NCBI RefSeq assembly: GCF_040049195.1
Contig: NZ_JBDZDL010000001.1
Source of the DNA: NCEH01 sp040049195
Lineage (GTDB): Bacteria > Pseudomonadota > Alphaproteobacteria > Rhizobiales > Xanthobacteraceae
Reading direction: 5' to 3' (one strand)
Length of the DNA stretch: 64,000 bases
Shown here: positions 28,270 to 36,629 of the stretch, one piece after another
How the letters are laid out: the number at the start of each line of letters is the position of its first letter
Numbering within the stretch: the first letter of the stretch is position 1
Position numbers and translations under genes: made by a program
The notes under the pieces: generated by a model
Seen by the model: only the letters and a program-made list of their open reading frames with translations
Database searches by the model: none
What the model was told of the DNA's origin: nothing

Positions 28270-29271
28270 TCACAGCATGGAGGGCAGCACGCGGTCCGGT
28301 GGACGGTGGCCGTCCATGAAGGTCTTGATGTTGACGATGACCTTCTCGCCCATGTCGATGCGGCCTTCCAGCGTCGCCGAGCCCATGTGCGGCAGCAGCA
28401 CCACCTTGCCCTGGCGGGCGAGCTTGACGAGCTTCGGGTTCACCGCCGGCTCATGCTCGAACACGTCGAGGCCCGCGCCGGCGATTTCGCCGGCTTCCAG
28501 CATGCGGGTCAGGGCGTTCTCGTCGATCACCTCGCCGCGCGCCGTGTTCACCACATAGGCGTCAGGCTTCAGCAGCTTGAGGCGGCGGGCCGAGAGCAGG
28601 TGATAGGTGGCCGGCGTGTGCGGGCAGTTGATGGAGACGATGTCCATGCGGGCCAGCATCTGGTCGAGGCTATCCCAATAGGTCGCTTCCAGCGCCTCTT
28701 CCGTGGCGGCGGGCAGGTGGCGGCGGTTGTGATAGTGAATCTGCAGGCCGAACGCCTTGGCGCGACGCGCCACCGCCTGGCCGATGCGGCCCATGCCGAC
28801 GATGCCGAGGCGCTTGCCCCAGATGCGCCGGCCGAGCATCCAGGTGGGCGCCCAGCCGTTCCATTCCTCCGGATCGGAGGTGATGATCTGCGCGCCTTCC
28901 GCCAGCCGGCGCGGCACGGCGAGAATCAGCGCCATGGTCATGTCGGCGGTGTCCTCGGTGAGGACGCCGGGGGTGTTGGTGACCGTAATTCCCCGCGCCA
29001 AGGCGCTGGCCACGTCGATGTGATCGACGCCGTTGGAGAAGCTGGCGATGAGGCGCAGATTCTCGCCCGCATGCGACAGGACGGACGAATCGATCTTGTC
29101 GGTCACGGTGGGCACCAGCACGTCCGCGGTCCGCACGGCCTCGACCAGAGCGGCGTGATCCATGGGCACGTCGTCGACGTTCAGACGCGCGTCGAACAGT
29201 TCGCGCATCCGCGTCTCCACCGTGTCAGGCAGCTTCCGCGTGACGACAACGAGGGGTTTGCGACGCGCCAT
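28270..29271 (-). CDS. D-isomer-specific 2-hydroxyacid dehydrogenase
   Basis: A 333-residue NAD(P)-dependent dehydrogenase. The cofactor motif GMGRIGQAVARR lies in the middle of the chain. Catalytic residues are the Arg in NTARGEVIDE, the Glu in AGAGLDVFEHEP, and the His in LLPHMGSAT. It resembles glyoxylate/hydroxypyruvate reductases or glycerate dehydrogenases (GyaR type); the exact substrate is unsettled. The ATG at 29271 is preceded by GGGGAAG; upstream in-frame codons are unlikely to be translated. It is convergent with moeB. Confidence 0.88.
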   Translation of the reverse strand: MARRKPLVVVTRKLPDTVETRMRELFDARLNVDDVPMDHAALVEAVRTADVLVPTVTDKIDSSVLSHAGENLRLIASFSNGVDHIDVASALARGITVTNTPGVLTEDTADMTMALILAVPRRLAEGAQIITSDPEEWNGWAPTWMLGRRIWGKRLGIVGMGRIGQAVARRAKAFGLQIHYHNRRHLPAATEEALEATYWDSLDQMLARMDIVSINCPHTPATYHLLSARRLKLLKPDAYVVNTARGEVIDENALTRMLEAGEIAGAGLDVFEHEPAVNPKLVKLARQGKVVLLPHMGSATLEGRIDMGEKVIVNIKTFMDGHRPPDRVLPSML

Positions 29272-29426
29272 AATCTTCCCCGTTCCCGGTTTTTTAACCC
29301 TTCTCGTTCCGTCTAGCAGACAGACGAGGAAACACAAAGGGTATGCGCGCGGCGACCCTTGACGATGTCCGGGTGCAGGCGCACTTCAGGCACGCGATTT
29401 CACTGAGCGGAGAGGATCAGCGGATC

Positions 29427-29963
29427 ATGCAGGCGAGCAAACGTCAGTCCCTTCCGGCACGCGCGATGGCTTTCCTGCTGGTGTTGGCGGCCACCTCTTC
29501 CCTTAGCAGTGCGGCATTGGCGGCGGATGATTCCGGCAGCGGCCTGCCGGTGCCGCGCTTTGTCTCACTGAAGGCGGACAAGGTGAATGTGCGCACAGGG
29601 CCGAACAAGGATCAGGACGTGTCCTGGATCTTCTCGCGCGCCGGCCTGCCGGTGGAGATCACCGCCGAGTTCGAGACCTGGCGCCGCATCCGCGACGTGG
29701 ATGGCTCGGAGGGCTGGGTCTATCATTCCATGCTGTCCGGCCGCCGCACGGCATTGGTGTCGCCCTGGCTGAAGAGCGGCACGGCGGTGCTGCGCGAGCG
29801 CGCCGATCCGAGCGCGCGCGCCACCGCGCAGCTGGAGCCCCGGGTGCTGGCGTCCGTGAAATCCTGCGACGGAAAATGGTGCCGCATCACCGGCCCCGGC
29901 TTCGACGGATTCATCGAGCAGGGCAATCTGTGGGGTGTCTATCCCGACGAGAAGGTGGAGTGA
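29427..29963 (+). CDS. SH3-domain exported protein
   Basis: A 178-residue protein with a signal peptide (hydrophobic stretch ending ALA-A near residue 33) and two bacterial SH3-like repeats. The first begins RFVSLKADKVNVRTGPNKDQ; the second lies in the C-terminal half and carries CDGKWCRI. Such proteins often bind peptidoglycan. It is divergent from the hydroxyacid dehydrogenase and convergent with irr. A GAGAGGA lies upstream of the ATG at 29427. Confidence 0.85.
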   Translation: MQASKRQSLPARAMAFLLVLAATSSLSSAALAADDSGSGLPVPRFVSLKADKVNVRTGPNKDQDVSWIFSRAGLPVEITAEFETWRRIRDVDGSEGWVYHSMLSGRRTALVSPWLKSGTAVLRERADPSARATAQLEPRVLASVKSCDGKWCRITGPGFDGFIEQGNLWGVYPDEKVE

Positions 29964-30015
29964 GGCCTGCGGCCGGCCCTCGTCTTGCCGGGGGCGCCTG
30001 CAGCCCGTCTCACAT

Positions 30016-30042
30016 GAAAAAGCCCTCGCACGGGCGAGGGCC
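30016..30042 (-). terminator. irr: Rho-independent terminator after irr
   Basis: Read leftwards, GCCCTCGC and GCGAGGGC form an 8-bp stem followed by TTTTTC. It lies about 30 bases past the irr stop and may also work in reverse for the convergent SH3 gene. Confidence 0.85.
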
Positions 30043-30073
30043 TTGATCGGGAACCGGCGGAGGTGCGGGACGA

Positions 30074-30625
30074 TCAGCCCTTGCCGACGGCCTTGCGGCG
30101 CAGGCGCACCACCACATCGACGCGGGCAACCTCGAAACCTTCCGGCGGCTCGGGCAGGCGGTCGACGCCGACATGAGCCGAGGGAATGTCCACCAGCTCG
30201 TTATGGCCTTCCACATAGAAGTGGTAATGGTCCGACGCGTTGGTGTCGAAATAGGTCTTCGACCCGTCCACGGCCACCTCGCGCAGCAGGTCCACTTCGG
30301 TGAACTGGTGCAGGGTGTTGTAGACGGTGGCGAGCGACACCGGGAAGCGGGCGCGGATGGCCTCTTCGTGCAGCATTTCCGCCGTCACATGGCGGTCGCC
30401 CTTGGCGAACAGCAGCCAGCCGAGCGCCAAGCGCTGTCGCGTCGGGCGCAGGCCCACTTCGCGCAGCATCTCGCGCACGTCATGGAAGGGACACCCGGTG
30501 CGACGCGTGGATGAGACATCCCGCAACTGGGCCACCGGCAGCACCGCGTCACCGTCCTCCACCGCGCCGCGAGAGGCGCCGGCGGGGCTCGTGAAGCTGG
30601 CTCTGAAGCGGGACATGTCGGACAT
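30074..30625 (-). CDS. irr: Fur-family iron response regulator Irr
   Basis: A 183-residue Fur-family repressor/activator that senses iron through heme, known in Hyphomicrobiales and Rhodobacterales. The heme regulatory segment RTGCPFHDV (C45-P46) is close to the GCPWHDV of Bradyrhizobium Irr. A winged-helix DNA-binding domain follows (LRPTRQRLALGWLLF; FPVSLATVYNTLHQF). The second heme/metal region is DHYHF (H133, H135), where other Irr proteins have HHH. The 40-residue N-terminal extension is long; ATGs at 30625 and 30616 are both possible. It is divergent from dsbB. Confidence 0.93.
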   Translation of the reverse strand: MSDMSRFRASFTSPAGASRGAVEDGDAVLPVAQLRDVSSTRRTGCPFHDVREMLREVGLRPTRQRLALGWLLFAKGDRHVTAEMLHEEAIRARFPVSLATVYNTLHQFTEVDLLREVAVDGSKTYFDTNASDHYHFYVEGHNELVDIPSAHVGVDRLPEPPEGFEVARVDVVVRLRRKAVGKG

Positions 30626-30733
30626 CGGCGGTTCTGCACTCTTCAATGAAACACGTGGCCTCTGCGGTAGCGGTAAAAAGCTCCGGAAGGCGCTGATCAA
30701 TCTCAATAGCGGATCGCGCCGCGAATTGCCACT

Positions 30734-30761
30734 ATTATAGATTGTAGCTGTACTAATGTAA
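30734..30761 (-). promoter_or_regulatory. irr: Candidate irr promoter
   Basis: On the minus strand, TTACAT (30761-30756) and a consensus TATAAT (30739-30734) are spaced by 16 bases, about 110 bases before the irr start. This stretch is AT-rich, as expected for a promoter in the irr-dsbB divergent gap. No consensus iron control element was recognised. Confidence 0.45.
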
Positions 30762-30854
30762 GTCAATGACACCAATGCCTTGCTTGTGACTTGCGTCCTT
30801 GGCGCACGCCATTGCATGGCTTCGCGACGGCGGTCTCCGCGACCGCATGCAGAC

Positions 30855-31382
30855 ATGAGGACGACGCCTTTGATCGATCTGCGCGCGCCGATCACAGCTT
30901 GTCTGGTGGTTTCCGCAGGGGCGGCCGCGGCCCTTGCCGCTGCCTGGTATTTTCAATTGGTGGTGGGACTTGCGCCGTGTCCGCTGTGCCTGGATCAGCG
31001 TCTGCCCTATTACGCTGCGATACCGATCGGCCTGCTTTCGGCCTATGCCGCCCATCGCGGCTGGACGGGCGTGGCGCGGGCGGGGCTTGCCGTGCTGGCG
31101 CTGCTGATGCTGGTGGATGCGGGGATCGCGATCTTCCATGCCGGGGTGGAATGGCGCTTCTGGCAGGGGCCGACCGCCTGCACCTCGGGCACGCCGCTGG
31201 TGGTCAGCGACATTATGTCCGCCCTCAAGACGGCCCATGTGCCCCGCTGCGATGAGGCCGCATGGCGTCTGCTGGGCATTTCCATGGCCGGCTGGAACGC
31301 TTTGATCGCCCTCGGGCTTGCGGGCGTGGCCTTGATCGGCCTGCGCGGCCGGGGTGCGGCGCGTCGCGTCATGGCGGCTTGA
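30855..31382 (+). CDS. dsbB: Disulfide bond formation protein DsbB
   Basis: A 175-residue membrane protein with four hydrophobic helices. It has the quinone-proximal redox motif PCPLC (C42, C45) and a second periplasmic pair (TACTSG and VPRCDEA). DsbB re-oxidises DsbA using quinones. I chose the ATG at 30855, the start of the conserved protein; in-frame codons back to 30780 overlap the irr promoter region. It converges with the HNH gene, with 9 bases between their stops. Confidence 0.9.
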   Translation: MRTTPLIDLRAPITACLVVSAGAAAALAAAWYFQLVVGLAPCPLCLDQRLPYYAAIPIGLLSAYAAHRGWTGVARAGLAVLALLMLVDAGIAIFHAGVEWRFWQGPTACTSGTPLVVSDIMSALKTAHVPRCDEAAWRLLGISMAGWNALIALGLAGVALIGLRGRGAARRVMAA

Positions 31383-31391
31383 GACCGTAAC

Positions 31392-31949
31392 CTACGGCTC
31401 GAGTTCGGTATCCCAATAGAGATAGTCGAGCCAGCTCTCGTGCAGATAATTGGGCGGGAAGTGACGGCCGTTCTGGTGCAGGTCGTGCACGGTGGGCTGG
31501 AACGGCACCTGATGGGGCCACATGCCCGAATGCGCCGGCATGTCACTGCCCTTGCGCAGATTACAGGGCGAGCACGCCGTCACCACATTGTCCCAGGTCG
31601 TCTGGCCACCGCGGGAGCGGGGAATGAGGTGATCGAAGGTGAGGTCGTCGCGCGAGCCGCAATATTGGCAGGTGAAGCGATCGCGCAGGAAGACGTTGAA
31701 GCGGGTAAAGGCCGGATGCCGGGCGGGCTTTACGAAGGTGCGTAACGACAGCACGCTCGGAAGCCGGATCTCTATGCCCGGACTTCGCACCGCCTTGTCG
31801 TAATATTCGACGATGTTCACGCGGTCGAGGAACACCGCCTTGATGGCATCCTGCCAGCACCAGACAGACAGGGGATAGTAGCTCAGCGGACGGTAATCCG
31901 CATTGAGCACCAGCGCCGGCCAAGCCCCAGATGGTAACGCAGCGGTCAA
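31392..31949 (-). CDS. HNH endonuclease family protein
   Basis: A 185-residue stand-alone HNH protein of a type common in Alphaproteobacteria. The N-terminal half has LVLNADYRPLSYYPLSVW and LDRVNIVEYYD. The HNH core has CQYCG, DHLIPRSRGG and CSPCNLRKG, so both Cys pairs and the catalytic His are present. The TTG at 31949 is the likely start because GAGGAG lies 8 bases upstream; the ORF is open much further but that part is non-homologous. Whether it cuts DNA in the cell is unknown. Confidence 0.88.
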   Translation of the reverse strand: MTAALPSGAWPALVLNADYRPLSYYPLSVWCWQDAIKAVFLDRVNIVEYYDKAVRSPGIEIRLPSVLSLRTFVKPARHPAFTRFNVFLRDRFTCQYCGSRDDLTFDHLIPRSRGGQTTWDNVVTACSPCNLRKGSDMPAHSGMWPHQVPFQPTVHDLHQNGRHFPPNYLHESWLDYLYWDTELEP

Positions 31950-32059
31950 GGATCGAACTCCTCGCCCTCCATGGCACCGAATCAAAACAAGCCTGCCCGG
32001 TGCGCCGCGATACTCTATATTCTCCGTGTCATTCTTGTGAAGCCGTCTGGTGCGTCGGC

Positions 32060-32710
32060 TTACGCGGCTGCGAGCCGCTGGGCCAGGAACAGGCCGCCCT
32101 GGGCAAGGCCGGTGTCGTCGATCCCATGGCCGAGGCCGTGGCTGAGATGCCATTCCACGGGGATGCCGGCGCCCGCCAGGCCGAAGGCCGATTGGAACAG
32201 GGCCTGGGCGGGGATCAGCGTGTCGTCGGTGCCGTGCACCAGCAGGATCGGCGGGGCGGCGGCGTCGTCCGCTTGCGGTTCGGGAACCCATAGGCCCGAA
32301 TAGCCGACCACGGCGGCAGGCGGCTGCGGCATGGCGAGGGCCACCGACAAGGCCATCATGCAGCCCTGGCTGAAGCCGACCAGCGCGAGACGGCTCGCCG
32401 GCAGGCGGGCGCGCTGCAATTCGCTTTGTATCAGACGGTGCAGGCCGGGGGCGGCGCTCGCCACGCCGCGCACCATGTCGTGCGGATCCATGTCGCCGAG
32501 CGGAAACCATTGCCGCCCCATGGGCGCCTGCTCGCACGGGTCCGGGGCGTGGGGCGAGACGAAGGCGGTGTCCGGCAGCAGCTCCGCCCAGGCGCTGCCG
32601 AGGTCGATCAGGTCGCGGCCGTCGGCCCCATAGCCGTGCAGCAGGATGACCAGCGAATCGGGCGCGCCGCCCGAGCGGGGCGGCAGGCGGGGGCTATCCA
32701 GGACCGGCAT
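32060..32710 (-). CDS. Alpha/beta hydrolase, phospholipase/carboxylesterase family
   Basis: A 216-residue esterase. The oxyanion-region motif LVILLHGYGADGRDL is near the N-terminus, the nucleophile is in VGFSQGCMM, the acid is in VHGTDDTLIP, and the catalytic His is in SHGLGHGID. All three triad positions are present. The natural ester is unknown. It is followed upstream on the same strand by the AlkA-like gene, 27 bases away. Confidence 0.9.
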   Translation of the reverse strand: MPVLDSPRLPPRSGGAPDSLVILLHGYGADGRDLIDLGSAWAELLPDTAFVSPHAPDPCEQAPMGRQWFPLGDMDPHDMVRGVASAAPGLHRLIQSELQRARLPASRLALVGFSQGCMMALSVALAMPQPPAAVVGYSGLWVPEPQADDAAAPPILLVHGTDDTLIPAQALFQSAFGLAGAGIPVEWHLSHGLGHGIDDTGLAQGGLFLAQRLAAA

Positions 32711-32737
32711 GAGCGGGAAGCCTTAGGTGGGAAGGTT

Positions 32738-33427
32738 TCAGGTGGGAACGCCGGTGCGGGCGCGCTTCGCGCCATAATAGGCCCACAGCACCTGCGCCGC
32801 CACGCCGCGATAGGGCCGCCAGTCCTCCGCGATCGCCCACAGGCCGAGGGCCGAGGCCCGGCCGGGCAGTTCGAACGCTTCGCCCGCCGCCACCTGCAGG
32901 GCAAGGTCGCCGTGCGGGAACGCATCGGCGCGGCCCTGGCAGAACAAGAGATAGATGTCCGCCGTCCAAAGGCCGATGCCGGGAAGCTTCGTGAGATAGG
33001 CCGCCGCTGCATCCGCTTCCATGTGCGCCACCGTATCGAGGTCCACCGCGCCGGACACAAGGTCGCGGGCGATGCCGGTGAGGGTGCGGATCTTCGGCGC
33101 GGAAAGGCCGGCGGCGCGCAGGCTTTCCGGCGATTCGGCGAGCAGGGCTTCGGGCGTCGGGGCTCCGCCGAACAGAGCCTCCAGGCGGGCGGAGATGGAG
33201 CGGGCGGCGGCCACCGACAATTGCTGCGCCACCACGATCGCCACCATTCCCGCAAAGCCCGGCGCGCGGCGGCGCAGGGCCGGCCGGCCGGCGAATTCCA
33301 CCAGCGGAACGAGACGCGGATCCAGCGCCAGAAGGCGGTCGAGGGCGTGGTCGAAATCCGCCTGCCGGTCCAGCCGCGGCTCAAGATCCGAGGCTGGGCC
33401 GAGGGGGGCGGGGGGCAGGTCGGTCAT
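32738..33427 (-). CDS. DNA-3-methyladenine glycosylase II (AlkA-like)
   Basis: A 229-residue HhH-GPD base-excision glycosylase removing alkylated bases. The helix-hairpin-helix LTKLPGIGLWTADIYLL lies near 145-161, and the catalytic Asp is in the AFPHGDLALQ segment (near residue 174). It is shorter than E. coli AlkA, lacking the N-terminal TBP-like domain. The ATG at 33427 was chosen by homology; the frame stays open far upstream but that part is antisense to gluQ. Divergent from gluQ. Confidence 0.9.
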   Translation of the reverse strand: MTDLPPAPLGPASDLEPRLDRQADFDHALDRLLALDPRLVPLVEFAGRPALRRRAPGFAGMVAIVVAQQLSVAAARSISARLEALFGGAPTPEALLAESPESLRAAGLSAPKIRTLTGIARDLVSGAVDLDTVAHMEADAAAAYLTKLPGIGLWTADIYLLFCQGRADAFPHGDLALQVAAGEAFELPGRASALGLWAIAEDWRPYRGVAAQVLWAYYGAKRARTGVPT

Positions 33428-33562
33428 GACGCCTTGGTCCTCGAGCAATCCGCGTCCGCGGGTTTTGCGGGATGAAATCACCGGTGCGCGGTCTTGGCCA
33501 GCGGGCGTGCCTTGTGCCATGGCGGCGACAGGCGGTGTATCCTGCGTCATAAATCCTGCCCC

Positions 33563-34438
33563 ATGCGCTTCACCTGCCGCTTCGCCCCCAGCCCCAATGG
33601 CCGCCTGCATCTGGGCCATGCCTTGTCCGCCTTCATCAATGCCGATGCGGCGGGCGAGGCGGGCGGGGATTTCCTGTTGCGCATCGAGGACATCGACGCC
33701 ACCCGATCCCGCCCCGCTTTCGAACGGGCGATCCGGGAGGACCTGGACTGGCTCGGCATTCTCCCAGCGGCGCCGCCGCGCCGGCAATCGGAGCATCTCG
33801 CGTTCTACAGGGAGGCGCTCGACCGGCTGGAGCGCGACGGCTTGCTCTATCCCACATTCGAAAGCCGGGCGCAGATCGCCCATGCGGTCGCGCAGAAGGA
33901 GGCGGAGGCCCCCTGGCCGCGCGATCCGGACGGGGCGCCGCTCTATCCTTTCGCGCGCGACTCCATGACTCAGGCTGCGCGTTCCCGGCTGCGCACGGAG
34001 GGGATGCCGTTCGTGCTGCGGCTGGATATGGCGGCCGCCCTGGCGCGCATCGGCGGTCCGCTCGCCTGGAGCGAAGCCCGCGAAAGCCCGCTCGGGCCGC
34101 CGGTTCCGCAAGCGGCGGACCCGGCCGCCTGGGGCGACGTGGTGGTGGCGCGCAAGGATGTGCCGGCCAGCTATCATCTCGCCGTGGTGCTGGACGATGC
34201 GGCGCAGGCCATCAGCCATGTGATTCGCGGGCGGGACCTGTTCGCGGCGACTTCGGTGCACCGGGTGTTGCAGGAGGTGCTTGGGCTGCCCGCGCCGGTC
34301 TATCACCATCATCGCCTGGTGCTGGGGACGGACGGCCGCAAGCTCTCGAAAAGCGAGGGCGCGGCGAGCCTTGAGGTGCTGCGGCAGGCGGGAGAGGGGC
34401 CGGCCGATATTCGTCGGCGGCTCGGCCTTTCCGCCTAG
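33563..34438 (+). CDS. gluQ: Glutamyl-Q tRNA(Asp) synthetase
   Basis: A 291-residue GluRS paralogue lacking the anticodon-binding half. It loads glutamate onto queuosine in tRNA(Asp). Class I signatures are RFAPSPNGRLHLGHAL (HIGH equivalent) and KLSKSEG (KMSKS). The zinc-binding cysteines of the E. coli enzyme are replaced: YPTFESR appears where CxC would be. This is common in Alphaproteobacteria. The chosen ATG (33563) begins the conserved MRFTCRFAPSP. Confidence 0.92.
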   Translation: MRFTCRFAPSPNGRLHLGHALSAFINADAAGEAGGDFLLRIEDIDATRSRPAFERAIREDLDWLGILPAAPPRRQSEHLAFYREALDRLERDGLLYPTFESRAQIAHAVAQKEAEAPWPRDPDGAPLYPFARDSMTQAARSRLRTEGMPFVLRLDMAAALARIGGPLAWSEARESPLGPPVPQAADPAAWGDVVVARKDVPASYHLAVVLDDAAQAISHVIRGRDLFAATSVHRVLQEVLGLPAPVYHHHRLVLGTDGRKLSKSEGAASLEVLRQAGEGPADIRRRLGLSA

Positions 34439-34482
34439 GTGGGGGCGCGCAAACGCGGAGGCAGCCCGCGTCCGGCAAAAAA

Positions 34483-34498
34483 TGTTTCACGTGAAACA
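34483..34498. other. parS: parS-like ParB-binding palindrome
   Basis: A perfect 16-bp palindrome, TGTTTCACGTGAAACA, sits alone in the gap between gluQ and the AEC transporter. It matches the highly conserved chromosomal centromere site recognised by ParB/Spo0J across bacteria, including Caulobacter. It is the only full copy I found in the window. Such sites lie mostly in the origin-proximal part of the chromosome, suggesting this window is not far from oriC/parAB; the genes themselves are not here. Confidence 0.85.
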
Positions 34499-34615
34499 AT
34501 GGCTTAGCGCGGAGAAAGAGGGGTTTACTGGCGCTTCTCCGTGCCTTTTTCGCGGACAAAACCGCCATTTCGGGCGAACGTTTTCGTGTGAACTTCGCCG
34601 ATGCGGCCGAGGGCG

Positions 34616-35554
34616 TCAGCCGACGCCGAGGACGTAGAGCCACAAGGCGATGGTGAACAGGCCGAGCACGGTGGAGAGCGAAACGGCGCTCGAACTGGTG
34701 TGCACGCCCACTCCGTAGCGCTGCGCCAGCAGATAGGCATTGATGCCGCACGGCATGGCCGCGAACAGCACCGCGACCCCGGCCCATACCGGCGGCATGG
34801 GCAGCACCAAAGTGAGCAGATAGACCAGCAGCGGATGCACGATCAGCTTCATGAAGGAGATGAAGGTGCTCGGCCCGATATCGCCCGAAATGCCATAGCG
34901 GTTCAGCGCCAGCCCGAGCGAAATCAGGGCGCACGGCGAGGCCGAGGCGGCCACCAGATCGAGGATCTGCTTGATGACGCCCGTGGTCTGGATGCCGAGA
35001 ACCCGCCCGAGCCCCCCGGCATAGATGCCGATCAGGATGGGATTGAAGGCAAGCGTGCGCACCAGGCGCTTGCCGGTGGCCCAGGAGAGGCCGGAGCCGC
35101 CTTCCACCAGCACGGTCGCCGCCACCAGCATGATGGGCAGATGGATGGCGATGAGCAGGAACAGCGGCACCGCGCCTTCCTCGCCATAGGCCTTCAGAAT
35201 CAGCGGCACGCCGAGGAAGACCGTATTGGCCTGCCCGGCGGAGAAGCCGTGGATCACCGCTTCCGTATGGCTGCGGTGGAACACATAGCGCGCCACCGCC
35301 ATGGCGATGCCGAAGGCGATGAAGGCGCCGGTGAAATAGGCGATCCAATAGCCCCAGGGCTGAGCATCCGGCATCTTGGATTCGCTCAGCGTCTTGAAGA
35401 TCAGGATCGGCACGGACAGCCCGAACACATATTCCGCAAGGCCGTCGGAGGCCTTGTCCGAAATCAGGCGGGTCTTCGCGGCCGCAAATCCCATCGCCAC
35501 GATGCCGAACACCGGCAGGATGACGATGGCGATGTCCGCGATAATGCTGCCCAT
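34616..35554 (-). CDS. AEC (auxin efflux carrier) family transporter
   Basis: A 312-residue membrane protein with about ten hydrophobic segments in two halves and the family's central hydrophilic loop. Characteristic blocks are GQANTVFLGVPLIL and FNPILIGIYAGGLG. AEC proteins export organic anions, often malonate/malate-like in bacteria; the substrate is unknown. It lies 10 bases downstream of the 101-codon gene and is probably co-transcribed with it. Confidence 0.9.
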   Translation of the reverse strand: MGSIIADIAIVILPVFGIVAMGFAAAKTRLISDKASDGLAEYVFGLSVPILIFKTLSESKMPDAQPWGYWIAYFTGAFIAFGIAMAVARYVFHRSHTEAVIHGFSAGQANTVFLGVPLILKAYGEEGAVPLFLLIAIHLPIMLVAATVLVEGGSGLSWATGKRLVRTLAFNPILIGIYAGGLGRVLGIQTTGVIKQILDLVAASASPCALISLGLALNRYGISGDIGPSTFISFMKLIVHPLLVYLLTLVLPMPPVWAGVAVLFAAMPCGINAYLLAQRYGVGVHTSSSAVSLSTVLGLFTIALWLYVLGVG

Positions 35555-35564
35555 GAGCCGTCCG

Positions 35565-35870
35565 TCAGGCCGCCACGCCGGCGGCGCGCCGCCGCTGGGC
35601 GAGGGGCACGGCGTGCTCGCACACCGCGTCGCGCACGCCCACCATGGCCTGCATGCGCGCCTCGAGCCGCTCCGCGATGGCCTGGGGCGCGCGGAACAGC
35701 AATTCCACGCTGATGCAGTCCTCCTGGCGCGCCACGTCGAGATGATCGGGCAGCACGTCGTGGATGACGAAGGGTTCGAGGAGGCGCAGGAGCACGTTGG
35801 ACTCGGGTTCGGCCTCGAGAACGAGGCGATACGTCGCGTCGCCGGCCGGCGCGCAGCAAGGGGAGGTCAT
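35565..35870 (-). CDS. Conserved small protein, ACT-like
   Basis: A 101-residue soluble protein. The middle reads like a beta-alpha-beta ferredoxin/ACT-like fold (YRLVLEAEPESNVLLRLLEP, then DHLDVARQEDCISVELLF), with three to four cysteines overall. I do not recognise a named family. It precedes the AEC transporter by 10 bases on the same strand, so it may act with it. Start at ATG 35870, no clear ribosome site. Confidence 0.6.
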   Translation of the reverse strand: MTSPCCAPAGDATYRLVLEAEPESNVLLRLLEPFVIHDVLPDHLDVARQEDCISVELLFRAPQAIAERLEARMQAMVGVRDAVCEHAVPLAQRRRAAGVAA

Positions 35871-36141
35871 GGAAGTCGGTTCCGAAGAAGGAAGAAGCAG
35901 GATGCGCGTTATCGTGCCCGGCCGATGAGATCGACCGGGCGGAGAATTCGCAGCATCGCCGCACCGGCGGACCGGTTCTTGCTCTCCGAAAATGACATGG
36001 GGCCAAACTAGGCGGGCCGGTGCGGGGCGTCAACGGTGGATAAGGGCGCGCCCGCGCCCGGGCATGGACACACAAACCTTTGACATTGCTTGTCTTGGCG
36101 CGGAGCCGTCTGCGCTGTAGGCTTATCTGGCTCCGGTAGCC
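35871..36141. other. Intergenic gap, nothing identified
   Basis: A 271-base gap between divergent genes. It should carry promoters for the 101-codon gene and the small membrane protein, but I saw no convincing hexamers, hairpins or ORFs. It contains no parS copy. Confidence 0.4.
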
Positions 36142-36405
36142 ATGCCGGGACAGGGACGGTATCGCGCCATGACGAGAGCGAGCGAGGGGGCAAGCGGCGG
36201 CGAGTGGATGGCCGCGACCCGTGTCGCGCCCGCCAATCTCGCGCCCGTGCTCGCGGTGCGCCCGTCGGGCCGGCAGCCTTTGGTGCTCGCGGCCCTGGCC
36301 CTCGTCCTGGTGGCATTGCTCGCCGGGGCGGGCCTGCTCTGGGTGGTGCATGGGCCGACGGTCTTTTTCGACACGCTCGCCAGCGGCTTTGCCACATGCC
36401 TGTGA
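36142..36405 (+). CDS. Small single-pass membrane protein
   Basis: An ORF of 87 codons (or 78 from the ATG at 36169, which has AGGGACGG upstream). It has an Ala/Ser/Gly-rich N-terminus and one strong hydrophobic helix at about residues 46-67 (LVLAALALVLVALLAGAGLL), then VVHGPTVFFDTLASGFATC. The membrane helix and position upstream of the SCO1-type gene suggest a real small membrane protein. I do not recognise a named family and assign no function. Confidence 0.55.
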   Translation: MPGQGRYRAMTRASEGASGGEWMAATRVAPANLAPVLAVRPSGRQPLVLAALALVLVALLAGAGLLWVVHGPTVFFDTLASGFATCL

Positions 36406-36629
36406 TCCGGCGCCGGCCGGGCGTCGATGCCCGGCGCGGCGGCATGCGGTCCGCGTCGTCCGGCCGTCTCCGCACGCTGCACATGGCGATGCTGCGCCCA
36501 TCGGTCCGATGGACGGCCGGCCTGCGCGCGCCTAATCACGCCGGGCTCGATCAAACCGCGCCCGGCGCTATCCGCTCTGGCGCACCGGCCTTGCCCGCTG
36601 CCGCGTGCCGGGCCTGAAACGAGGTATCC

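Noticed and set aside
30646..30658. GAAACACGTGG stretch resembling half a parS site
   Set aside because: The left half lacks the TGTTTC arm, so it is not a palindrome and would not bind ParB well.
31950..32537. N-terminal extension of the HNH nuclease ORF
   Set aside because: The frame stays open to 32537, but this part is antisense to the carboxylesterase and unlike the family. A TTG with GAGGAG at the right spacing gives the normal 185-residue length.
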